Positions 45,869-56,593 of a DNA stretch of 58,222 nucleotides are shown piece by piece. The notes under the pieces were generated by a model, which searched no databases, was not told where the DNA came from, and was given only the letters and a program-made list of their open reading frames with translations. This stretch comes from Rhodanobacteraceae bacterium (GTDB lineage Bacteria; Pseudomonadota; Gammaproteobacteria; Xanthomonadales; Rhodanobacteraceae). Within the stretch, counting starts at the first letter, position 1. Each line of letters begins with the position of its first letter. Where the stretch lies: assembly GCA_004299705.1 (NCBI GenBank), contig SCQS01000024.1:1-58222 (forward strand), read 5' to 3'. The position numbers were made by a program, and so were the translations under genes.

Positions 45869-47229
45869 ATCTGCGCCTCAAGGAAATTTCGGTGTGGACG
45901 CGCGGCGTGCTGCAGGGCGCCGATGCGGACGTGCACGGTGTCTCCACCGATTCGCGCACACTCGAGCCGGGCGAGTTGTTCGTGGCGCTGGTGGGCGAAA
46001 CGCACGATGGCCACGACCATGCGACGGAAGCCAAGTCGCGCGGTGCGGCGGGTGCGGTGGTGTCGCGGCGGGTGGATGTCGAACTGCCGCAGATCGTCGT
46101 GGCTGATACCCTGCACGCACTGGGCGATCTCGCCAGCGCGGTGCGCGCGCAGCGCGACGTCACTGTGATCGGCATTACCGGTTCCAACGGCAAGACCAGC
46201 GTCAAGGCGATGGCCGCGCGCATCTTCGCGCGGCACGGCAAGACCCACAGCAACTCGGGGAGTTTCAACAACGAAATCGGCGTGCCGCTGACGCTGCTGG
46301 CGATGCCCGAAGACGCGCGCTACGCCGTGCTGGAGATGGGCGCCGGCAAACCCGGCGACATCACCTATCTGGCGGCGATCGCGCGCCCGCGCATCGGTCT
46401 CGTCAACAACATCGGCCCCGCGCATCTGGAACGCATGCACACGCTGGAAGGCATCGCCGAAACCAAGGGTGCGATGTACCAGGGTCTGCCCGCCGATGGC
46501 GTGGCGGTGATCAATGCCGACGACGCGTTCGCGATGTATTTCGCGGGGCTGGCCGGCTCGCGCCGCAAGCTGCAGTTCGGGCTGGACGCGCCGGCGGACG
46601 TGCGCGCGACCGACATCGCCCTGTCCGCGGACGGCAGCCGCTTCACCTTGCGCACGCCGGAAGGCGAGATGCCCGTGCGCCTGCCGCTGCCGGGTCGCCA
46701 CAACGTCGCCAACGCGGCGGCGGCGACGACGCTGGCGCTGGCGGCCGGGGTGCCCCTGGATGCGATCGTCGCGGGCCTCGAAGCCGCCGAAGCCGTGGGT
46801 GGACGCCTGCTGCGGCGCGAGTCGCCGCAAGGCTGGACACTTTTCGACGACAGCTACAACGCCAACCCGGGCTCCGCGCTGGCCGCAGTGGCGACACTTG
46901 CGTTGCAGCCGGGCGAGCGCTGGCTGGTGCTGGGCGACATGGGTGAGCTGGGGTCGGATGCGGCAGCCCTGCATGCACAAGTCGGCGCGGCTGCGCGCGC
47001 GCAGGGCATCGCCCGCGTGTACACGGTCGGCAAGCTGGCCGCGAATGCCGCCGACGCGTTTGGCGCGGATGCGCGCAGCTTTCCCGATCAGGCCGCGCTG
47101 ATCGCGGCGTTGCGCGCGGAACTGTACGCCGGCGTCAGCGTGCTGGTGAAGGGCTCGCACGCCTCGCACATGGAAAAAGTGGTCGCGGCGTTGCTGGACG
47201 ACAAAGGGGACGATCGCGATGTTGCTTGA
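45862..47229 (+). CDS. murF: UDP-MurNAc-tripeptide--D-Ala-D-Ala ligase
   Basis: 455 residues. Adds D-Ala-D-Ala, completing the cytoplasmic UDP-MurNAc-pentapeptide. [19 protein letters not shown] is the ATP loop; [18 protein letters not shown] and [16 protein letters not shown] are typical MurF segments. Starts inside the murE end and ends inside the mraY start (11-base overlap), so strongly coupled. Confidence 0.96.
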   Translation: MLNLRLKEISVWTRGVLQGADADVHGVSTDSRTLEPGELFVALVGETHDGHDHATEAKSRGAAGAVVSRRVDVELPQIVVADTLHALGDLASAVRAQRDVTVIGITGSNGKTSVKAMAARIFARHGKTHSNSGSFNNEIGVPLTLLAMPEDARYAVLEMGAGKPGDITYLAAIARPRIGLVNNIGPAHLERMHTLEGIAETKGAMYQGLPADGVAVINADDAFAMYFAGLAGSRRKLQFGLDAPADVRATDIALSADGSRFTLRTPEGEMPVRLPLPGRHNVANAAAATTLALAAGVPLDAIVAGLEAAEAVGGRLLRRESPQGWTLFDDSYNANPGSALAAVATLALQPGERWLVLGDMGELGSDAAALHAQVGAAARAQGIARVYTVGKLAANAADAFGADARSFPDQAALIAALRAELYAGVSVLVKGSHASHMEKVVAALLDDKGDDRDVA

Positions 47230-48301
47230 ACTCGCGCACTGGCTGGCACGCTATTTCGGGCCGTTCCGGCTGTTCGACTACATCACCTTCCGCACCATCA
47301 TGGCGGCGCTCACCGGATTGCTGGTGTCGTTGCTGGCCGGACCCGCGGTGATCCGCCGCCTGACCGAGTTGAAGGCGGGGCAGGTGGTGCGCAGCGACGG
47401 CCCGCAGACGCACCTGTCCAAGGCCGGCACGCCGACCATGGGCGGTACCCTGATCCTGGCTGCGATCGTGATCGCGACGCTGGTGTGGGGCGACCTGACC
47501 AGCCGCTATCTGTGGGTGGTGCTGCTGGTGACGCTGGCCTGTGGCGCGATCGGGTTCTACGACGACTACCGCAAATTGGTATTGAAGGATCCGCACGGCC
47601 TGCCGGCGCGCTGGAAGTACCTGGCGCAATCGGTGGTGGGCCTTGCCGCCGCGCTGTTCCTGTTCCACACGGCCAATGTGCCGGCCGCGACCGCGCTGTA
47701 CGTGCCGCTGTTCAAGCACGTGGCGATTCCACTGGGCGGTGGGTTCGTGGTGATCGCGTATCTGTGGATCGTGGGGTTCTCGAACGCGGTGAATCTCACC
47801 GACGGCCTGGACGGCCTCGCGATCATGCCGGCGGTGCTGGTGGCCGCGGCGCTGGGCGCGTTCGCCTACCTCGCCGGCAACGCGGTGTTCTCCAGCTACC
47901 TCGGCATCCCGTCGATCCCGGGCGCGGGCGAACTCGCGGTGTTCTGCGGCGCACTGACCGGCGCAGGGCTCGGTTTCCTGTGGTTCAACACCTATCCGGC
48001 GCAGGTGTTCATGGGCGACGTCGGTGCGCTCGCGATCGGCGCCGCGATCGGCTGCGTCGCGGTGATCGTGCGCCAAGAAATCATCCTGCTGGTGATGGGC
48101 GGGCTGTTCGTGATCGAAACCGCGTCGGTGATGCTGCAGGTCGGCAGCTTCAAGTTGCGCGGCAAGCGCGTGTTCCGGATGGCGCCGATCCACCACCACT
48201 TCGAATTGAAGGGCTGGCCCGAGCCGCGCGTGATCGTGCGCTTCTGGATCATTTCGGTGGTGTTGGTGCTGGTGGGTCTGGCGACCCTCAAGGTTCGGTG
48301 A
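47219..48301 (+). CDS. mraY: Phospho-MurNAc-pentapeptide translocase MraY
   Basis: 360 residues, exactly the E. coli size. Transfers phospho-MurNAc-pentapeptide to undecaprenyl phosphate, forming lipid I. About ten membrane helices; [22 protein letters not shown] with the catalytic Asp residues, and [12 protein letters not shown] are diagnostic. Followed directly by ftsW after three bases: the murD gene that lies here in most dcw clusters is absent. Confidence 0.97.
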   Translation: MLLELAHWLARYFGPFRLFDYITFRTIMAALTGLLVSLLAGPAVIRRLTELKAGQVVRSDGPQTHLSKAGTPTMGGTLILAAIVIATLVWGDLTSRYLWVVLLVTLACGAIGFYDDYRKLVLKDPHGLPARWKYLAQSVVGLAAALFLFHTANVPAATALYVPLFKHVAIPLGGGFVVIAYLWIVGFSNAVNLTDGLDGLAIMPAVLVAAALGAFAYLAGNAVFSSYLGIPSIPGAGELAVFCGALTGAGLGFLWFNTYPAQVFMGDVGALAIGAAIGCVAVIVRQEIILLVMGGLFVIETASVMLQVGSFKLRGKRVFRMAPIHHHFELKGWPEPRVIVRFWIISVVLVLVGLATLKVR

Positions 48302-48304
48302 CGC

Positions 48305-49585
48305 ATGGTCTGGTTCGGTCAATCGCAAGCGGTACGCAAGGTCGGTCCCGAGGGCCGCCACGACCCGTGGCTGCTGCTGGCGATCACCGGGCTGGTCGCG
48401 TTCGGCATCGTGATGGTGGCGTCCAGTTCCATCGCGGTGGCCGACGGCCAGCACATCGGCGAGTTCCATTACCTGAAACGCCACCTTGAATTCCTGGCGT
48501 TGGGCGGCGCGATTGCGGCGTGGATCGCGTGCAGGGTCGAGCTGGACAGGCTGGAACGCCATTCCGGATGGTTCATGCTGGGCACGTTCTTCCTGTTGCT
48601 GCTGGTGTTCGTGCCGCACCTCGGCATGCGCATCAACGGCGCGCGCCGCTGGATCAACCTCGGCGTGTCCGGCTTCCAGCCGGTGGAGCTGGCCAAGCTG
48701 ACGGTGGTGTTGTATGTGGCAAGTTATCTGGTGCGCCATCGCGACGCCGTGGAGACCAAGTTCCTCGGCGCCGTGAAACCGGTGCTGGTGGCGGGTCTGA
48801 CCGCGGTACTGCTGCTGGCGCAGCCCGACTTCGGCTCGGCCGCGCTGATCGGCATCGTCACGATCGGCATGCTGTGGCTGGGCGGCGCGCGCATGCGCAA
48901 CCTCGTGATCATGAGCCTGCCGATGATTCCGCTGGGCGCCTATCTCGCGCTTTCGACCGACTACCGCGTCAAGCGCCTGACCTCGTTCCTCGACCCGTGG
49001 AAGGATCCGTTCAACAACGGCTTCCAGTTGACCCAGGCGCTGATCGCGGTCGGTCGCGGCAAGTGGTTCGGGGTGGGCCTGGGCGGCAGCGTGCAGAAAC
49101 TTTTTTATCTGCCCGAGGCGCATACCGACTTCATCCTCGCGGTGATCGCCGAAGAACTCGGCTTCGTCGGCGTGTTGTTCGTGCTCGCACTGTTCGCATT
49201 ACTCGTCGGGCGCGGGCTGCAACTCGGCCTGCGTGGCGTGGAAGTTGGCCAGCATCGCGCGGGTTACGTCGCGTTCGGCATATCGCTGATGATCGGCCTG
49301 CAGTCACTGGTGTCGGTGGGCGTGAACCTGGGCGTGCTGCCGACCAAGGGCCTGACCCTGCCGCTGATCAGTTCCGGCGGGTCCAGCACCCTGATGACTT
49401 GCGTGATGCTGGGCGTGCTGCTGCGCGCGGCCTACGAAATCCATCGCGCCGAGGACGCGCGCCGGATGGCGACGCGGCGTTCGGAAGCCGGCGCCCGCCA
49501 GACCGGAGCCGGGCGTTCCGGCGACGAGCTGCCGTTGGCGGCGCGCGCGCGCATCGAGTCCGCGCTCGAAAAGGTGAACGCATGA
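48305..49585 (+). CDS. ftsW: Septal peptidoglycan glycosyltransferase FtsW
   Basis: 426 residues. SEDS-family polymerase of septal peptidoglycan, acting with FtsI. Ten predicted membrane helices; [45 protein letters not shown] and [13 protein letters not shown] are classic. The C-terminus is a charged cytoplasmic tail. Overlaps murG (ATGA). Confidence 0.96.
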   Translation: MVWFGQSQAVRKVGPEGRHDPWLLLAITGLVAFGIVMVASSSIAVADGQHIGEFHYLKRHLEFLALGGAIAAWIACRVELDRLERHSGWFMLGTFFLLLLVFVPHLGMRINGARRWINLGVSGFQPVELAKLTVVLYVASYLVRHRDAVETKFLGAVKPVLVAGLTAVLLLAQPDFGSAALIGIVTIGMLWLGGARMRNLVIMSLPMIPLGAYLALSTDYRVKRLTSFLDPWKDPFNNGFQLTQALIAVGRGKWFGVGLGGSVQKLFYLPEAHTDFILAVIAEELGFVGVLFVLALFALLVGRGLQLGLRGVEVGQHRAGYVAFGISLMIGLQSLVSVGVNLGVLPTKGLTLPLISSGGSSTLMTCVMLGVLLRAAYEIHRAEDARRMATRRSEAGARQTGAGRSGDELPLAARARIESALEKVNA

Positions 49586-50667
49586 ACGCGGCGCAGGCGC
49601 CCGTGCTGATCATGGCCGGCGGCACCGGCGGCCACATCTTTCCCGGCCTCGCGGTCGCGGCGGCGCTGCGCGCGCGCGACGTGCCGGTGTTGTGGCTGGG
49701 CGCCGAGGGCGGCATGGAAAACCGCATCGTGCCCGAGCACCGCATCGACCTGCGCACGCTGCACGTGCGGGGTTTGCGCGGCAAAGGCTTGGGCCAGCGC
49801 CTTGCAGCGCCGTGGATGCTGGCGCGTGCGCTGATCGGCGCGTGGCGCGTGCTGCGCGACGCCAAGCCGCGCAGCGTGTTGTCGCTGGGCGGTTACGTCG
49901 CGGGCCCCGGCGGCATCGCCGCGTGGCTGCAACGATGCCCGCTGCTGGTGCACGAACAGAATCGCATCGCGGGCTTCACCAACCGCGTGCTGGCCAAACT
50001 CGCGCGCCGCGTGATGGGCGGGTTTCCGGACGCATTCCCGGCGGCGCTGCACGCCGAGTGGACCGGCAACCCGGTGCGCGCGGAAATCGCCGCGCTGCCT
50101 GCGCCGGCAACGCGCTTCGCGGGCCGCGCCGGCAGGCCACGCCTGCTGGTGCTTGGCGGCAGCCTCGGCGCACGCACCCTGAACCTCGGTCTGCCGAGCG
50201 CGTTGGCGCTGATTCCGGCAGAGCGTCGTCCAGAAGTGTTGCACCAGTGCGGCAGGGCGCATGTGGAAGCCACGCGTGCGTCCTATGCGCGCGCGGAGGT
50301 TGCGGCGACGGTCGAATCGTTCATTGCCGACATGGCACAGGCATATGCGTGGGCCGATTTCGCGGTGTGCCGCGCGGGCGCGTTGACGCTGGCGGAACTC
50401 GCGGCGGCGGGGCTTGGCGCGATCCTGATGCCGTTCCCGCAGGCGGTGGATGACCATCAAACGAAAAACGCCGAGAGCTTCGTCGCCGCCGGCGCGGCCG
50501 AGCTGCTGCAGGACCGCGACTTCGACGCCGCGCGTTTCGCCGGCATGCTGGAACGTTTGCTGCGCGACTCCGACAAGCGCCTCGCGATGGCGAACGCCGC
50601 GCGCACGCTTGCCAAACCCGACGCCGCCGAAGTGATTGCGCAACGTTGCGTGGAGGTGGCCGCATGA
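49582..50667 (+). CDS. murG: UDP-GlcNAc transferase MurG
   Basis: 361 residues from ATG 49582. Adds GlcNAc to lipid I, giving lipid II, at the inner face of the membrane. [16 protein letters not shown] is the donor/lipid loop; [23 protein letters not shown] and [17 protein letters not shown] are conserved. Overlaps murC (ATGA). Confidence 0.96.
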   Translation: MNAAQAPVLIMAGGTGGHIFPGLAVAAALRARDVPVLWLGAEGGMENRIVPEHRIDLRTLHVRGLRGKGLGQRLAAPWMLARALIGAWRVLRDAKPRSVLSLGGYVAGPGGIAAWLQRCPLLVHEQNRIAGFTNRVLAKLARRVMGGFPDAFPAALHAEWTGNPVRAEIAALPAPATRFAGRAGRPRLLVLGGSLGARTLNLGLPSALALIPAERRPEVLHQCGRAHVEATRASYARAEVAATVESFIADMAQAYAWADFAVCRAGALTLAELAAAGLGAILMPFPQAVDDHQTKNAESFVAAGAAELLQDRDFDAARFAGMLERLLRDSDKRLAMANAARTLAKPDAAEVIAQRCVEVAA

Positions 50668-52112
50668 CGCCACATCGCCTCCCGCCGCACGGCGACATCA
50701 TGCAGAGCTTCCGCCACGTGCATTTCATAGGCATCGGCGGCGCCGGCATGAGCGGCATCGCCGAAGTGTTGCACACGCTGGGCTACGACGTGTCGGGTTC
50801 CGACCGCGCGGCTTCGCCGGTGACCGAGCGGCTGGTCGGCATGGGCGTGCACGTCGCGATCGGCCATGACGCCGCGCACGTCAACAATGTCGACGCGGTG
50901 GTGGTGTCCAGCGCGATCAAGCCCGACAACCCCGAACTCAAGGCCGCCGAGGCACGCCGCATCCCGGTGGTGCCGCGCGCGGAAATGCTGGGCGAACTGA
51001 TGCGTTTCCGGCGCGGCATCGCGGTGGCGGGCTCGCACGGCAAGACCACCACCACCAGCCTCACCGCCAGCGTGCTGGCCGAGGCCGGCTACGACCCGAC
51101 CTTCGTGATCGGCGGGCAGCTGCTGTCGGCCGGCGCCAACGCGCGGCTGGGCGCAGGCGCGTATCTGGTGGCCGAGGCGGACGAGTCCGATGGTTCGTTC
51201 CTGAAGCTGTCGCCGGTGATCGCCGTCATCACCAATATCGACGCCGACCACCTCGACCACTATCACGAGGACTTCGCCGAGCTGAAGCAGGCGTTCGCGG
51301 ACTTCCTGCACCGGCTGCCGTTCTACGGCCTCGCGGTGCTGTGCGTGGACAACCCGGAAGTGGCCGAGCTGGCGCAGGCCACGCCGCGCTCGATGCTGAC
51401 CTATGCGATCGGACGCGCCGCCGACGTGCGCGGCGCCAACCTGCGCGCGGAAGGTGCGCGCACCCATTTCGACTTGTTGCTGCCGGGCCAGCCGAGCCTC
51501 GCGGTCACCCTGAACCTGCCGGGCCGCCACAACGTCTTGAACGCGTTGGCCGCAGCCACCATCGGCTGGCACCTCGGCGTCGAGCCGTATGCCATCAAGC
51601 ATGCCCTCGAAGGTTTCCAGGGCGTGGGCCGGCGCTTCCACATCAACGGCGAACTGCCGATCGACCACGGCAAGGTGATGCTGGTCGACGATTACGGCCA
51701 CCATCCGCGCGAGCTTGCGGCGGTGATGGAAGCGGCGCGCGAAGGCTGGCCCGATCGTCGGCTGGTGATCGTGTTCCAGCCGCATCGCTACACCCGCACG
51801 CGCGACCTGCTGGACGATTTCGCGGGCGTGCTGTGCGAAGCCGATGCGCTGGTGCTGACCGAGGTGTACCCCGCCGGCGAAGCGCCGATCGCGGGCGCCG
51901 ACGGACGCGCGCTGGCGCGTGCGGTGCGCGCACGCGGCAAGGTCGCACCGGTGTTCATCGAACATCCGCGCGAGCTTGCGGCAACCCTGCCCGCGCTGCT
52001 GCGCGACGGTGACATGGTGCTGCTGCTGGGTGCCGGCGACATTGGCGCGGCGGCGGTGGAACTGGCGCAGCGCGGCGAATTGAAATCCGGAGACGCGACA
52101 TGCAACGGATAA
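50664..52112 (+). CDS. murC: UDP-MurNAc--L-alanine ligase
   Basis: 482 residues from ATG 50664, preceded by GGAGG and overlapping the murG stop; the longer frame from 50646 lacks support. First amino-acid ligase of the stem peptide. [30 protein letters not shown] (ATP loop) and [18 protein letters not shown] are diagnostic. murB is not in this cluster. Ends inside ddl (13-base overlap). Confidence 0.97.
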   Translation: MTPHRLPPHGDIMQSFRHVHFIGIGGAGMSGIAEVLHTLGYDVSGSDRAASPVTERLVGMGVHVAIGHDAAHVNNVDAVVVSSAIKPDNPELKAAEARRIPVVPRAEMLGELMRFRRGIAVAGSHGKTTTTSLTASVLAEAGYDPTFVIGGQLLSAGANARLGAGAYLVAEADESDGSFLKLSPVIAVITNIDADHLDHYHEDFAELKQAFADFLHRLPFYGLAVLCVDNPEVAELAQATPRSMLTYAIGRAADVRGANLRAEGARTHFDLLLPGQPSLAVTLNLPGRHNVLNALAAATIGWHLGVEPYAIKHALEGFQGVGRRFHINGELPIDHGKVMLVDDYGHHPRELAAVMEAAREGWPDRRLVIVFQPHRYTRTRDLLDDFAGVLCEADALVLTEVYPAGEAPIAGADGRALARAVRARGKVAPVFIEHPRELAATLPALLRDGDMVLLLGAGDIGAAAVELAQRGELKSGDATCNG

Positions 52113-53044
52113 CCAATGCACGCGATTTCGGGCGCGTCGCGGTAGTGATGGGCGGCAGCTCCGCCGAGCGCGAAGTGTCGCTGATGTCCGGGCGCGGCGT
52201 GCTGGATGCACTGAAGTCGCGCGGCGTGGATGCGCACGCGATCGACGGCATCCCTGCGTTGCTGGATGCGGTGCGCGCCGGTCACTTCGCGCGGGTGTTC
52301 AACATCCTGCACGGTGCCGGCGGCGAGAACGGCGAATTGCAGGGCGCATTGCAATCGCTTGGCGTGCCGTACACGGGCTCGGGCGTGCTGGGGTCGGCGC
52401 TGTCGCTGGACAAGATTCGCAGCAAGTGGGTGTGGGGTTCGCTGGGCTTGCCCTCGCCGAAGTTCGTGCCGCTACCGCGCGGCGGCGATGTGCACGCAGC
52501 CAAACGGGAAATCGGATTGCCCTTGATCGTGAAACCGGCGTGGGAAGGTTCCAGCGTCGGCGTGTCGCGGGTGTTCGAGGAAAAAGATCTGGACGACGCA
52601 GTAGCGCTGGCGCAGCGCTATCCGGGGCCGATGCTGGTCGAGCAGATGATCGTCGGCGACGAATTTACGGTGTCGGTGCTCGCCGACGATGTGCTGCCCA
52701 GCATCAAGATCGTGCCCAAGAGCGCCTACTACGACTACAACGCCAAATACATCGCGGAAGACACGCAATACATCTGCCCTGGCCTGCAGGGCGACGCGGA
52801 AAACGAGTTGCGTGCACTGGCGCGACGCGCCTTCGACGCATTGGGCTGCTCGGGCTGGGGCCGCGTCGACGTGATGCGCGGCCGCGATGGCCGCAACTGG
52901 CTGCTGGAAGTGAACACCGCGCCCGGCATGACCACGCATTCGCTGGTACCGAAAGCCGCTGCCGCGAAGGGCATGGATTACGCCGAGCTGTGCTGGCGGG
53001 TGTTGGAAACTTCGTTCGATCGCGAGACGGGAGGCGCCGCGTGA
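52100..53044 (+). CDS. ddl: D-alanine--D-alanine ligase
   Basis: 314 residues. ATP-grasp enzyme that makes D-Ala-D-Ala for Mur[48 protein letters not shown] and [17 protein letters not shown] are Ddl (DdlB-type) segments. ATG 52100 follows a GGAG ribosome site inside murC. Overlaps ftsQ (GTGA). Confidence 0.97.
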   Translation: MQRITNARDFGRVAVVMGGSSAEREVSLMSGRGVLDALKSRGVDAHAIDGIPALLDAVRAGHFARVFNILHGAGGENGELQGALQSLGVPYTGSGVLGSALSLDKIRSKWVWGSLGLPSPKFVPLPRGGDVHAAKREIGLPLIVKPAWEGSSVGVSRVFEEKDLDDAVALAQRYPGPMLVEQMIVGDEFTVSVLADDVLPSIKIVPKSAYYDYNAKYIAEDTQYICPGLQGDAENELRALARRAFDALGCSGWGRVDVMRGRDGRNWLLEVNTAPGMTTHSLVPKAAAAKGMDYAELCWRVLETSFDRETGGAA

Positions 53045-53814
53045 AAGGTGCGATCGGCCTGCGCTTCGCCGCCTGGATCATCGCGATCACGCTGGTCGCG
53101 TTGCCGGTGGTGGGCGTGCTGCAGGGCTGGTTCGCATCCGACCGCTGGCCGGTGCGTGAGCTGCAGGTGCATGCGACTTTCAGCCACGTCAGCGCGGCAC
53201 AGGTGCGCGCCGCGGTGGAACCCCAACTTGGCGCCGGCTTCTTCGCAATCAACCTCGACAAGGTACGCGACGCGGTCGCGGCCTTGCCGTGGGTGTCGCA
53301 GGTGGAAGTGAGCAAGCACTGGCCGGATGCGCTCGATATCACTTTTACCGAGATCGATCCGATCGCGCATTGGGGCAACGATGCCCTGCTGAGCCGCGAC
53401 GGGCGCATCTTCAAGGTGCCGAACGCGAGCGTGGTCAACGGCCTGCCGCAATTCAACGCGCCCGACGACCACGTGGCCGACGTGCTGGCTTTCTATCGCA
53501 CCGCGCAGGTCGATTTCGCGCCGTACAACCTTCGCGTGACCGGGGTGGACCTGTCCGCGCGTGGCAGCTGGACGCTCACGCTTTCCAACGATGGCCGCGT
53601 CACGGTCGGCGACCAGCAACCCGATCAGAGGTTGGCGCGCTTCGTGGCCGCGTTGCCCGTGCTGATGCGCGGACGCAGCAACGGTTTCGTGTACGCCGAC
53701 CTCCGCTACAGCAACGGCTTTGCGGTGCGCTGGCCCGAACCCGCGCCCGCATCCGCCGCTCCCGTCAAACCCTCTAAGGATGGGACCCACCATGCTCCTG
53801 ACCGAAACGTTTAG
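53041..53814 (+). CDS. ftsQ: Cell division protein FtsQ
   Basis: 257 residues from GTG 53041. Bitopic membrane protein: one helix (~8-30, [20 protein letters not shown]), POTRA domain (~45-115, [20 protein letters not shown] with [19 protein letters not shown]), and a beta domain to ~245. Organises the FtsQLB complex. Its last codons overlap the likely ftsA start at 53792. Confidence 0.95.
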   Translation: MKGAIGLRFAAWIIAITLVALPVVGVLQGWFASDRWPVRELQVHATFSHVSAAQVRAAVEPQLGAGFFAINLDKVRDAVAALPWVSQVEVSKHWPDALDITFTEIDPIAHWGNDALLSRDGRIFKVPNASVVNGLPQFNAPDDHVADVLAFYRTAQVDFAPYNLRVTGVDLSARGSWTLTLSNDGRVTVGDQQPDQRLARFVAALPVLMRGRSNGFVYADLRYSNGFAVRWPEPAPASAAPVKPSKDGTHHAPDRNV

Positions 53815-55060
53815 ACCCATGAACCGCAAGAGTGACAAGAACCTCGTCGTCGGCCTCGACATCGGCACCTCCAAGGTGATGGCGATCGTCGGCGAATACC
53901 TGCCGGGCGAGCCGATCGAGGTGATCGGTTTCGGCAGCCACGCCTCGCGCGGCATGAAGAAGGGTGTGGTGGTCGAGATCGAGTCCAACGTGCATTCGAT
54001 CCAGCGCGCGATCGAGGAAGCCGAGCAGATGGCCGGCTGCGACATCCGCTCGGTGTGCGCTTCGGTGTCCGGCAGCCATCTCGAAACCCACAACTCGCGC
54101 GGTGCCGCCGCGATCCGCGACCGCGAGGTCGGCAGCGGCGATCTCGACCAGGTGCTGGAATCGGCCAGCGCGGTCGCGATCCCGGCCGACCGCAAGGTGC
54201 TCTACAAGGAACCGCAGGAGTACCGCATCGACGGTCAGGACGGCATCCGCCATCCGGTCGGGATGAGCGGCACGCGTCTGGAAGCCGGCGTGCACCTGGT
54301 CACTGGTGCGGCCTCGGCGGTGCAGAACATCACCAAGTGCATCCAGCGCTGCGGACTCGCGGTGGACGATCTGGTGCCGTCGGCGGTGGCCTCGTCCAAG
54401 GCGGTGCTGACCGACGACGAGCGCGAACTCGGCGTGTGCGTGGTCGATCTCGGCGCCGGCACCACCGACATTGCGATCTACACCCACGGTTCGATCCGCT
54501 ACACCAAGTCGCTGCCGGTCGGCGGCGACCAGGTCACCTCCGACATTTCGCAGTACGTGCAGACGCCGACCGCGAACGCCGAGGAAATCAAGGTGAAGTA
54601 CGGCTGCGCGCTGGCGCAACTGGCGCGCGGCGAGGAAACCATCCAGGTGCCGAGCGTGGGCGAGCGTCCGCCGCGGCGGCTGCAGCGGCAGGCGCTGGCG
54701 CAGTCGATCCAGGCGCGCTACGAGGAAATCTTCGAGATGGTGCAGGACGAAATGCGCCGCTCGGGCTACGAGAACCTGCTGGCGGCCGGCGTGGTGCTGA
54801 CCGGCGGCGCGGCGCGCATCGAGGGCGCGCTGTACTTGGCCGAGGAAGTGTTCCACAAGATGGTGCGCCTGGGCGTGCCGCAACACGTGGCCGGCGCGAC
54901 CGAGGTGATCGCCACGCCCGCCAACGCCGCCGGTGTCGGCCTGCTGCTGCATGGCTCACGCGTGCAGGTCGGTGGCGGCAGCATGATCGGCGGGGCGGTG
55001 GGCGACAGCGTGGCCGGCCTGTTCGGCAAGGCCAAGGGCTGGCTGAACCGCAATTTCTAG
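53792..55060 (+). CDS. ftsA: Cell division protein FtsA
   Basis: 422 residues from ATG 53792 (AAGGA about 15 bases upstream); an in-frame ATG at 53819 would give 413 residues starting NRKSDKNLVV, also plausible. Actin-like ATPase that anchors FtsZ to the membrane. LVVGLDIGTSKVMAIVGEY, VVDLGAGTTDIAIY and VVLTGGAARIEGALYLAEE are phosphate/adenosine motifs; the amphipathic tail is FGKAKGWLNRNF. It overlaps ftsQ with the longer start. Confidence 0.95.
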   Translation: MLLTETFRPMNRKSDKNLVVGLDIGTSKVMAIVGEYLPGEPIEVIGFGSHASRGMKKGVVVEIESNVHSIQRAIEEAEQMAGCDIRSVCASVSGSHLETHNSRGAAAIRDREVGSGDLDQVLESASAVAIPADRKVLYKEPQEYRIDGQDGIRHPVGMSGTRLEAGVHLVTGAASAVQNITKCIQRCGLAVDDLVPSAVASSKAVLTDDERELGVCVVDLGAGTTDIAIYTHGSIRYTKSLPVGGDQVTSDISQYVQTPTANAEEIKVKYGCALAQLARGEETIQVPSVGERPPRRLQRQALAQSIQARYEEIFEMVQDEMRRSGYENLLAAGVVLTGGAARIEGALYLAEEVFHKMVRLGVPQHVAGATEVIATPANAAGVGLLLHGSRVQVGGGSMIGGAVGDSVAGLFGKAKGWLNRNF

Positions 55061-55208
55061 AACACTGGCTGCGCTTCGGGACGAAGCGCAACCGGCATGG
55101 CGCTGCGGCGCCAAGGTCCGCAAGGGCCGGACGCTCCGAAACGGAGTGGCATCACGACGGCAGCATGACAACAACGGCATGACTTTCAGTAGCACGGAGG
55201 ACGGGCAA
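55061..55208 (+). other. ftsA-ftsZ leader with clustered hairpins
   Basis: Within 148 bases there are at least three short perfect stems: TGCGCTTCGGGACGAAGCGC (about 55069), TGGCGCTGCGGCGCCA (about 55098), and CTCCGAAACGGAG (about 55134). They come right before the ftsZ ribosome site. This is the longest spacer after rsmH in the cluster and may control ftsZ expression or mRNA processing. Promoter sequences are not evident. Confidence 0.55.
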
Positions 55209-56396
55209 ATGTTCGAACTGGTGGAACAACTCGCACCCAATGCGGTGATCAAGGTGATCGGTGTCGGCGGCGGTGGCGGCAACGCCGTCAGCCACATGGT
55301 CAATTCATCCATCGAAGGCGTGGAATTCGTCTGCGCCAATACCGACGCGCAGGCGCTGAAAAGCTCCGGCGCACGCACCACGCTGCAGCTTGGCGAAACG
55401 GTGACCAAGGGCCTCGGCGCCGGCGCCAATCCCGAAATCGGCCGGCAGGCCGCGCTCGAGGATCGCGACCGCATCGTCGAAGTGCTGGACGGCGCCGACA
55501 TGGTGTTCATCACCTGCGGCATGGGCGGCGGCACCGGCACCGGCGCGGCGCCGGTGGTGGCGCAGCTCGCCAAGGAAAAAGGCATCCTGACGGTGGCGGT
55601 GGTGACCAAGCCGTTCCCGTTCGAGGGTCGCCGGCGTATGCAGGTGGCGATGAAGGGCATCGAGGATCTCACGCAGTCGGTCGACTCGTTGATCACCGTG
55701 CCGAATGAAAAGCTGCTGACGGTGCTGGGCCGTGAAGTGACCCTGCTGAACGCGTTCAAGGCCGCCAACGCGGTGCTGCAGGGCGCGGTGCAGGGCATCT
55801 CCGACCTGGTCACCCGCCCGGGCTTAATCAACGTCGACTTCGCGGACGTGCGCACCGTGATGAGCGAAATGGGCATGGCGATGATGGGCACCGGCTGCGC
55901 CCGCGGCGACGACCGCGCGCAGGCGGCGGCCGAAGAGGCGATCAAGAACCCGCTGCTGGAGGACGTCAACCTGAACGGCGCTTGCGGCATCCTGGTCAAC
56001 GTCACCGCCGGCCCGAACCTCACCATGCGCGAGTTCGACGAGATCGGCCGCGTGGTGCACGACTTCGCGAGCGAGGATGCCACCGTGGTGCTGGGCACCG
56101 CCCTGGATCCAGACCTGTCGGACGACGTGCGGGTCACGGTGGTCGCGACCGGCCTCAACCGCGCCGGCAAGCCGCAATTGCGGCCCGTGGCGAAGCCGGA
56201 AACCGTCGAAATGCCGAAACCGACGCGCATCCTGCGCACCGGCACCGACAACGGCGTGGTGGGCTTCGCCGCCCAGCCGGAGTCGGCCTTGGCCGCGAAA
56301 CGCAGCCCGGCCCCGGCACCCGCGGGCAAGCCGGAGCAGGCTGGGGTGGACGACTACCTCGACATTCCGGCGTTCCTGCGCCGCCAGGCTGACTGA
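55209..56396 (+). CDS. ftsZ: Cell division protein FtsZ
   Basis: 395 residues from ATG 55209, chosen for the GGAGG eight bases upstream and for the normal FtsZ beginning MFELVEQ; ATG 55179 would add ten residues. Tubulin-like GTPase forming the Z ring. VIGVGGGGGNAVSHMV, the GGGTGTGAAP tubulin signature, and NVDFADVRTVMSEMG (T7 loop) are intact. The C-terminal tail DDYLDIPAFLRRQAD binds FtsA/ZipA. Normally lpxC follows; here a restriction-modification module follows. Confidence 0.97.
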   Translation: MFELVEQLAPNAVIKVIGVGGGGGNAVSHMVNSSIEGVEFVCANTDAQALKSSGARTTLQLGETVTKGLGAGANPEIGRQAALEDRDRIVEVLDGADMVFITCGMGGGTGTGAAPVVAQLAKEKGILTVAVVTKPFPFEGRRRMQVAMKGIEDLTQSVDSLITVPNEKLLTVLGREVTLLNAFKAANAVLQGAVQGISDLVTRPGLINVDFADVRTVMSEMGMAMMGTGCARGDDRAQAAAEEAIKNPLLEDVNLNGACGILVNVTAGPNLTMREFDEIGRVVHDFASEDATVVLGTALDPDLSDDVRVTVVATGLNRAGKPQLRPVAKPETVEMPKPTRILRTGTDNGVVGFAAQPESALAAKRSPAPAPAGKPEQAGVDDYLDIPAFLRRQAD

Positions 56397-56410
56397 AGAA
56401 GCAACGGACA

Positions 56411-56472
56411 ACGCGTCACGCAGTTTGCCGCACCCGTGGAGCCATGTGGCTCATCCGGGATGCGTGACGGTT
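56411..56472 (+). terminator. Stem-loop after ftsZ
   Basis: CGTCACGCA pairs with TGCGTGACG across a region that itself contains the perfect GAGCCATGTGGCTC hairpin. Just after the ftsZ stop; a short run of T (GGTTGTTT) follows. A probable transcription end for the dcw cluster. Confidence 0.55.
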
Positions 56473-56550
56473 GTTTCGGTCCATGTTGTGCAGGGCGGGC
56501 AGGACTGGCCCGCATCGTGAAGCGGCGCCTGCCGTGGCGCCTCGGTTGAA

Positions 56551-56586
56551 TCCGCGCTGCCAGATTCCCGTCCTTGGCAGCGCGGA
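56551..56586. terminator. 12-base-pair hairpin between ftsZ and the methylase gene
   Basis: TCCGCGCTGCCA (56551-56562) and TGGCAGCGCGGA (56575-56586) are perfect complements with a 12-base loop. Lies seven bases before the stop of the convergent methylase gene, so could serve both strands. No long T-run. Confidence 0.55.
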
Positions 56587-56593
56587 TGTTGCG

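Noticed and set aside
47135-49123. A 662-codon minus-strand frame under mraY and ftsW
   Set aside because: A His/Arg/Gln-rich shadow with no recognisable domain; the plus strand has two certain genes.
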